Source of the DNA: Thiomicrorhabdus sp.
GTDB lineage: Bacteria > Pseudomonadota > Gammaproteobacteria > Thiomicrospirales > Thiomicrospiraceae
Direction of reading: 5' to 3'
NCBI GenBank assembly: GCA_015488565.1
Contig: WFNQ01000168.1
Location: 1-8,266 of the forward strand
Length of the DNA: 8,266 bases
Shown piece by piece: positions 4,955 to 8,266 of the stretch. The notes beneath the pieces are model-generated. The model made no database searches. It saw only the letters and a program-made list of their open reading frames with translations, and was not told the DNA's origin. How positions within the stretch are numbered: the stretch's first letter is position 1; the number at the start of each line of letters is the position of its first letter. The translations under genes and the position numbers were made by a program.

Positions 4955-6316
4955 TTACTTCGTTGGTTTTTGCCAGCCTTTAATCGTTACTTGCTTAGAG
5001 CGACTTAAAGTCAACTCATTGGCTGGTGCATGTTTAGTAATAGTTGAACCTGCTCCAATAGTTGCCCCGGAATCAATCTCAACAGGTGCAACCAACTGTG
5101 TGTCCGAACCAATAAACACGCCATCACCAATCATGGTTTGATACTTATTCACACCATCGTAGTTACAAGTAATTGTTCCTGCACCGATATTCACATCGTT
5201 GCCCATAACCGTATCGCCAATATAGCTCAAATGACTGACCTTTGAACCAACACCAATCTTAGATTTTTTAATTTCAACAAAATTTCCAACCTTGGCTTCA
5301 TTGCCCAACTCCGTACCAGGTCGTAAACGCGCGTAAGGGCCTATTGAGCAATCTTGCCCTACAATACAATCTTCTAAATGGCTAAAAGGATGAATATGGG
5401 TGTTTTGAGCCACCTGAACATTCTTTAAAATACAGTGTGCACCTACGGTCACATTGGCTCCTAAAGAGACCATACCCTCTAATACCACATTCACATCTAA
5501 CGTCACGTCGGGTTCGATTGTTACGCTGCCTCGAACATCCAGTCGTTGCGCATCAACAACCGTTGCGCCCTGCTGCATTAGCTGCTTGGCACACTCATAT
5601 TGATACTGACGCTCTAAACGTTGTAACTGCAACTTATCATTTACACCAAGCACTTCAATCTCATTGTCTGGTTGCGTGGTTTGAATCGAAAAACCTTCAG
5701 AAACCGCCATCGAAATGATATCCGTTAAATAATATTCAGCTTGAGCATTACGATTATCTAATGTTGATAACCACTTCTTAAGCTGAGACCCTTTTACCGC
5801 CATAATGCCTGTATTGACCTCTGTAATCGCCAGCACCTGTTCATTGGCATCTTTTTGCTCAACAATCGCTTGCACAGCATTTTTTGAATCACGGACAATA
5901 CGACCATAGCCTGTGGGCTCTTCAAGCGTTACCGTCAACAGAGATAAAGGGTGTTGTGCATCAATAGAGTCCAATAATCTTTTTAAGGTAGAGGTGGCTG
6001 TTAAAGGCACATCACCATATAAAATCAATACCGTATCACTCTCTGAATAGTGTGAATTTGCTTGCATCACAGCATGGCCAGTCCCCAACTGCTCTTCTTG
6101 TAAGGTAAACAGAAGGTGTCGTCCCGTTATCTGAGATTTAACTTGCTCCGCCCCATGACCAATCACAGTAATGATTTCATCACAATGCAATGATTGTGCC
6201 GTATCTATGACATGTTGTAAAAGTGGTTTTTGCGCCAAAGGTTGCAGAACTTTAGGTAAATTAGAGCGCATACGAGTCCCTTTACCTGCGGCTAAAATAA
6301 TAACTTTTAAAACCAT
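4955..6316 (-). CDS. glmU: Bifunctional UDP-N-acetylglucosamine pyrophosphorylase / glucosamine-1-phosphate acetyltransferase
   Basis: GlmU acetylates glucosamine-1-phosphate with acetyl-CoA and then joins it to UTP, giving UDP-GlcNAc for peptidoglycan and lipopolysaccharide in the cytoplasm. At 453 residues it is full length. The N-terminal uridylyltransferase domain (about 1-228) has LAAGKGTRMRSNLPKVL (8-24), QLGTGHA (76-82), GDVPL with the metal-binding Asp102, and GVND with Asn226, matching the E. coli metal ligand Asn227. The helical linker LQRLERQYQYECAK follows. The C-terminal left-handed beta helix has hexapeptide repeats from about 250, with the acetyltransferase core NFVEIKKSKIG, catalytic His362 in SHLSYIGD and NIGAGTITCNYDG. 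The ATG has AGGA a few bases upstream in ATAGGAAGTAAT. The gene follows atpC across a strong terminator; no clear promoter of its own is seen in the 66-bp gap, so it may use a weak promoter or read-through. Confidence 0.98.
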   Translation of the reverse strand: MVLKVIILAAGKGTRMRSNLPKVLQPLAQKPLLQHVIDTAQSLHCDEIITVIGHGAEQVKSQITGRHLLFTLQEEQLGTGHAVMQANSHYSESDTVLILYGDVPLTATSTLKRLLDSIDAQHPLSLLTVTLEEPTGYGRIVRDSKNAVQAIVEQKDANEQVLAITEVNTGIMAVKGSQLKKWLSTLDNRNAQAEYYLTDIISMAVSEGFSIQTTQPDNEIEVLGVNDKLQLQRLERQYQYECAKQLMQQGATVVDAQRLDVRGSVTIEPDVTLDVNVVLEGMVSLGANVTVGAHCILKNVQVAQNTHIHPFSHLEDCIVGQDCSIGPYARLRPGTELGNEAKVGNFVEIKKSKIGVGSKVSHLSYIGDTVMGNDVNIGAGTITCNYDGVNKYQTMIGDGVFIGSDTQLVAPVEIDSGATIGAGSTITKHAPANELTLSRSKQVTIKGWQKPTK

Positions 6317-6340
6317 ATTACTTCCTATAAAAAATAGAGA

Positions 6341-6369
6341 AAAAAAAAGCGCCTTGCGGCGCTTTTTTT
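6341..6369. terminator. Bidirectional rho-independent terminator after atpC
   Basis: GCGCC (6349-6353) and GGCGC (6358-6362) form a GC stem with a TTGC loop. It is flanked by A8 (6341-6348) and T7 (6363-6369), so the stem can extend to about 12 pairs and each strand ends in a T run. On the minus strand it lies just after the atpC stop (6385-6383), ending the ATP synthase operon, and just before glmU. Its T run on the plus strand could also stop antisense transcription out of glmU. Confidence 0.9.
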
Positions 6370-6382
6370 ATGAGGGAAAGAG

Positions 6383-6817
6383 TTAGGACATCCCAGTCTT
6401 TTGCAAACGATCTCTTAACTTAGAAATAGCTTGAATTTGAGCAACGGCTTCGGCAAGTTCAACTTGCGCCCGTGCGATATCTATTTCAGATTTCGCATTT
6501 TCCATCGCTTCTTCAGCGCGCTGTTTAGCTTCTTTAGCTTGAGATTCATCTAAGTCAGCCGCTCGAATTGCCGTATCCGCTAAGATAGTAACAACAGAGG
6601 GTTGAATTTCGATAATACCGCCATTGATGTAGAAATGATCTTCTTCATCACCACTAACCACACGTACCGTGCCAGGTTTTAATTGGCTTAAAAACTGGGA
6701 ATGATGAGGCATAATACCCACCTCACCATTGGCAGCCTGTGCAAAAAGCATTTCCGCTTTACCAGAAAAGATTTCTCCTTCTGCACTAACAATATCTACT
6801 TGCATTGAGAGGGCCAT
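6383..6817 (-). CDS. atpC: F1Fo ATP synthase epsilon subunit
   Basis: Epsilon is part of the central stalk of F1 and couples rotation while restraining ATP hydrolysis. The 144 residues fit the family. Residues 5-88 form the beta sandwich, with VDIVSAEGEIFSG, the conserved GIMPHHSQFLSQLKPG (34-49) and GGIIEIQPSVVTILADTAIR (66-85). Residues 90-140 are the two-helix C-terminal domain, rich in Ala, Glu and Lys. The ATG at 6817 follows the atpD stop by 6 bases. Its ribosome site, AAAGGG (6832-6827), lies in the last atpD codons. An internal ATG four codons downstream would give a protein starting MQVDIVSAE and cannot be excluded. A terminator follows the gene, marking the end of the atp operon. 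Confidence 0.97.
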   Translation of the reverse strand: MALSMQVDIVSAEGEIFSGKAEMLFAQAANGEVGIMPHHSQFLSQLKPGTVRVVSGDEEDHFYINGGIIEIQPSVVTILADTAIRAADLDESQAKEAKQRAEEAMENAKSEIDIARAQVELAEAVAQIQAISKLRDRLQKTGMS

Positions 6818-6823
6818 AACTGA

Positions 6824-8203
6824 TTACCCTTTATACTTTTTAGCTTTCTCTAACACTTCGTCAATATCACCCGCATACATAAATGCTTGCTCAGCGACAT
6901 CATCTAATTCACCAGAGATAATCATTTTGAAACCACGAATGGTCTCTTTTAATGGAACATAACGACCATCTTCACCTGTGAAAACTTTCGCTACGAAATA
7001 AGGCTGAGAGAAGAAACGTTGCATTTTACGTGCACGTGCAACTAACGAACGATCTTCTTCTGAAAGCTCATCCATACCCAAAATAGCGATAATGTCTTTA
7101 AGCTCTTTATAACGCTGAAGTGCTTGTTGAACACCACGTGCAACATCATAATGCTCTTGACCAACAACCAACGGGTCAAGTTGACGAGACGTTGAATCCA
7201 ATGGATCAATCGCAGGATAAATACCTGTTTCAGCAATCGCACGATTCAATACAACCGTCGCATCCAAGTGAGCAAACGTCGTTGCTGGCGCTGGATCTGT
7301 TAAATCATCCGCAGGTACATATACCGCTTGGATAGAGGTGATTGAACCTGTCTTCGTAGACGTGATACGCTCTTGTACTTGACCCATTTCTTGAGTCAAT
7401 GTAGGTTGATACCCTACCGCTGAAGGTAGACGACCTAACAAGGCTGATACTTCCGTACCGGCAAGCGTATAACGGTAAATATTGTCCACGAAGAATAAGA
7501 TATCACGACCTTCATCACGGAAGTATTCAGCGATTGTCAAACCTGTCAAGGCAACACGTAAACGGTTTCCTGGAGGCTCGTTCATCTGACCATAAACCAG
7601 TGCTACTTTATCAAGTACCCCTGACTCTTCCATCTCATAATAGAAATCGTTTCCTTCACGAGTACGCTCACCTACACCAGCAAATACTGAGTAACCTGAA
7701 TGCTCCATCGCGATGTTACGAATCAATTCCATCATGTTAACGGTTTTACCAACACCCGCACCACCAAATAAACCTACTTTACCACCCTTAGCGAATGGGC
7801 AGATTAAATCGATGATTTTAACCCCTGTTTCCAGAAGTTCTTGCGATGCAGCCAACTCATCAAATGAAGGTGCTGCACGGTGAATTACGCTTGTCGCTTC
7901 TGATTCTACTGGACCTGCATTATCAATTGCATTACCAAGTACATCAAAAATACGACCCAAGGTTGCTTTACCAACAGGTACTGTAATTGCAGCACCTGTA
8001 TTAGAAACAGCCATCCCACGCTTTAGACCATCCGATGAACCCATTGCGATTGTACGCACTTTGTTATCACCGATTTGCTGTTGAACTTCAAGGGTAAGCC
8101 CCTCTCCCTCCACAATTAGCGCGTCATAGATATTTGGTAAATCAGCACCTTTAAACTCGACGTCAATAACTGCGCCGATAATTTGTACTATTTGTCCACT
8201 CAT
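6824..8203 (-). CDS. atpD: F1Fo ATP synthase beta subunit
   Basis: This is the catalytic subunit of F1, making ATP from ADP and phosphate. The 459 residues match the E. coli length of 460. Landmarks are the N-terminal crown MSGQIVQIIGAVIDVEF, the P-loop GGAGVGKT (147-154, Lys153), the catalytic GER (Glu179, Arg180) in AGVGERTREGND, the Walker B region ILFFVDNIYRYT, the family signature PAIDPLDSTSRQLDP and the DELSEED loop in the C-terminal domain. I chose the ATG at 8203: AAAGG lies 8-9 bases upstream, and the family starts at this MSGQIVQ. An ATG two codons earlier (8209) is too close to that site, and a TTG at 8260 would run back through the atpG coding end. The gap to the atpG stop is 31 bases and to atpC 6 bases, so the three are co-transcribed. 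Confidence 0.98.
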   Translation of the reverse strand: MSGQIVQIIGAVIDVEFKGADLPNIYDALIVEGEGLTLEVQQQIGDNKVRTIAMGSSDGLKRGMAVSNTGAAITVPVGKATLGRIFDVLGNAIDNAGPVESEATSVIHRAAPSFDELAASQELLETGVKIIDLICPFAKGGKVGLFGGAGVGKTVNMMELIRNIAMEHSGYSVFAGVGERTREGNDFYYEMEESGVLDKVALVYGQMNEPPGNRLRVALTGLTIAEYFRDEGRDILFFVDNIYRYTLAGTEVSALLGRLPSAVGYQPTLTQEMGQVQERITSTKTGSITSIQAVYVPADDLTDPAPATTFAHLDATVVLNRAIAETGIYPAIDPLDSTSRQLDPLVVGQEHYDVARGVQQALQRYKELKDIIAILGMDELSEEDRSLVARARKMQRFFSQPYFVAKVFTGEDGRYVPLKETIRGFKMIISGELDDVAEQAFMYAGDIDEVLEKAKKYKG

Positions 8204-8234
8204 TATCATTAACCTTTTATTGAAACTTTCAAAC

Positions 8235-8266
8235 TTATACCGCTGCAGTACCCGCAACAATTTCAG
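8235..8266 (-). CDS. atpG: F1Fo ATP synthase gamma subunit, last codons (partial)
   Basis: Reading leftward from the window edge, the minus strand encodes E-I-V-A-G-T-A-A-V followed by TAA (8237-8235). This is the typical end of the gamma subunit (compare E. coli ...EIVSGAAAV). The rest of the gene lies beyond the window. The position directly before atpD, 31 bases away, fits the standard atp operon order. Only nine full codons are visible, so the call depends on that tail plus context. Confidence 0.85.
   Translation of the reverse strand, partial: EIVAGTAAV

Noticed and set aside
5437..5718. Plus-strand open frame inside glmU
   Set aside because: Antisense to a full-length glmU with all motifs, with a His/Leu/Pro-rich composition typical of a shadow frame.
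7042..7740. Several small open frames on both strands inside atpD
   Set aside because: All overlap the intact atpD frame, lack ribosome sites and show no protein-like pattern.
8204..8260. Extension of atpD by 19 residues from a TTG start
   Set aside because: It would run through the last atpG codons and the ribosome site; the family starts at MSGQIVQ, and the ATG at 8203 has AAAGG at the right distance.

Overview
The window comes from an AT-rich chromosome of a gammaproteobacterium. The atpD, atpC and GlmU proteins read like those of Gammaproteobacteria, and atpG-atpD-atpC followed by glmU is the usual order there. Together with the prenyltransferase UbiA and several envelope proteins of sulfur-oxidiser flavour, I would guess the Thiomicrospira / Hydrogenovibrio / Thiomicrorhabdus group. 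That last step is an impression from protein similarity and was not tested.

Layout. Bases 1-879 (+) hold the 3' part of a PAS-GGDEF diguanylate cyclase gene. The GGDEF domain is intact, but the PAS part is broken by at least one frameshift. A 129-bp intergenic stretch with a G9 tract and two competing hairpins follows. Next are two plus-strand envelope genes, an exported Sel1-repeat protein (1009-1830) and a small lipoprotein (1865-2161). A minus-strand gene for a predicted outer-membrane barrel protein (2182-3225) converges on them. It is divergent from a plus-strand gene for a 161-residue protein of unknown function (3308-3793). A second G9 tract sits just after that gene's stop codon.

From 3824 to the right edge everything is on the minus strand. 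In transcription order this is the end of atpG, then atpD, atpC, a strong rho-independent terminator, glmU, an unrecognised 88-residue gene, and ubiA. The ATP synthase genes form one operon end. glmU, the small gene and ubiA form a second tight unit in which the small gene overlaps the ubiA start by 8 bases. These are housekeeping functions: ATP synthesis, UDP-GlcNAc for peptidoglycan and LPS, and ubiquinone for respiration.

I see no CRISPR array, tRNA, rRNA, insertion sequence or obvious new defence or metabolic system. The points most worth a second look are the twin GAG9AA tracts, the frameshifted cyclase gene, and the small gene embedded between glmU and ubiA.
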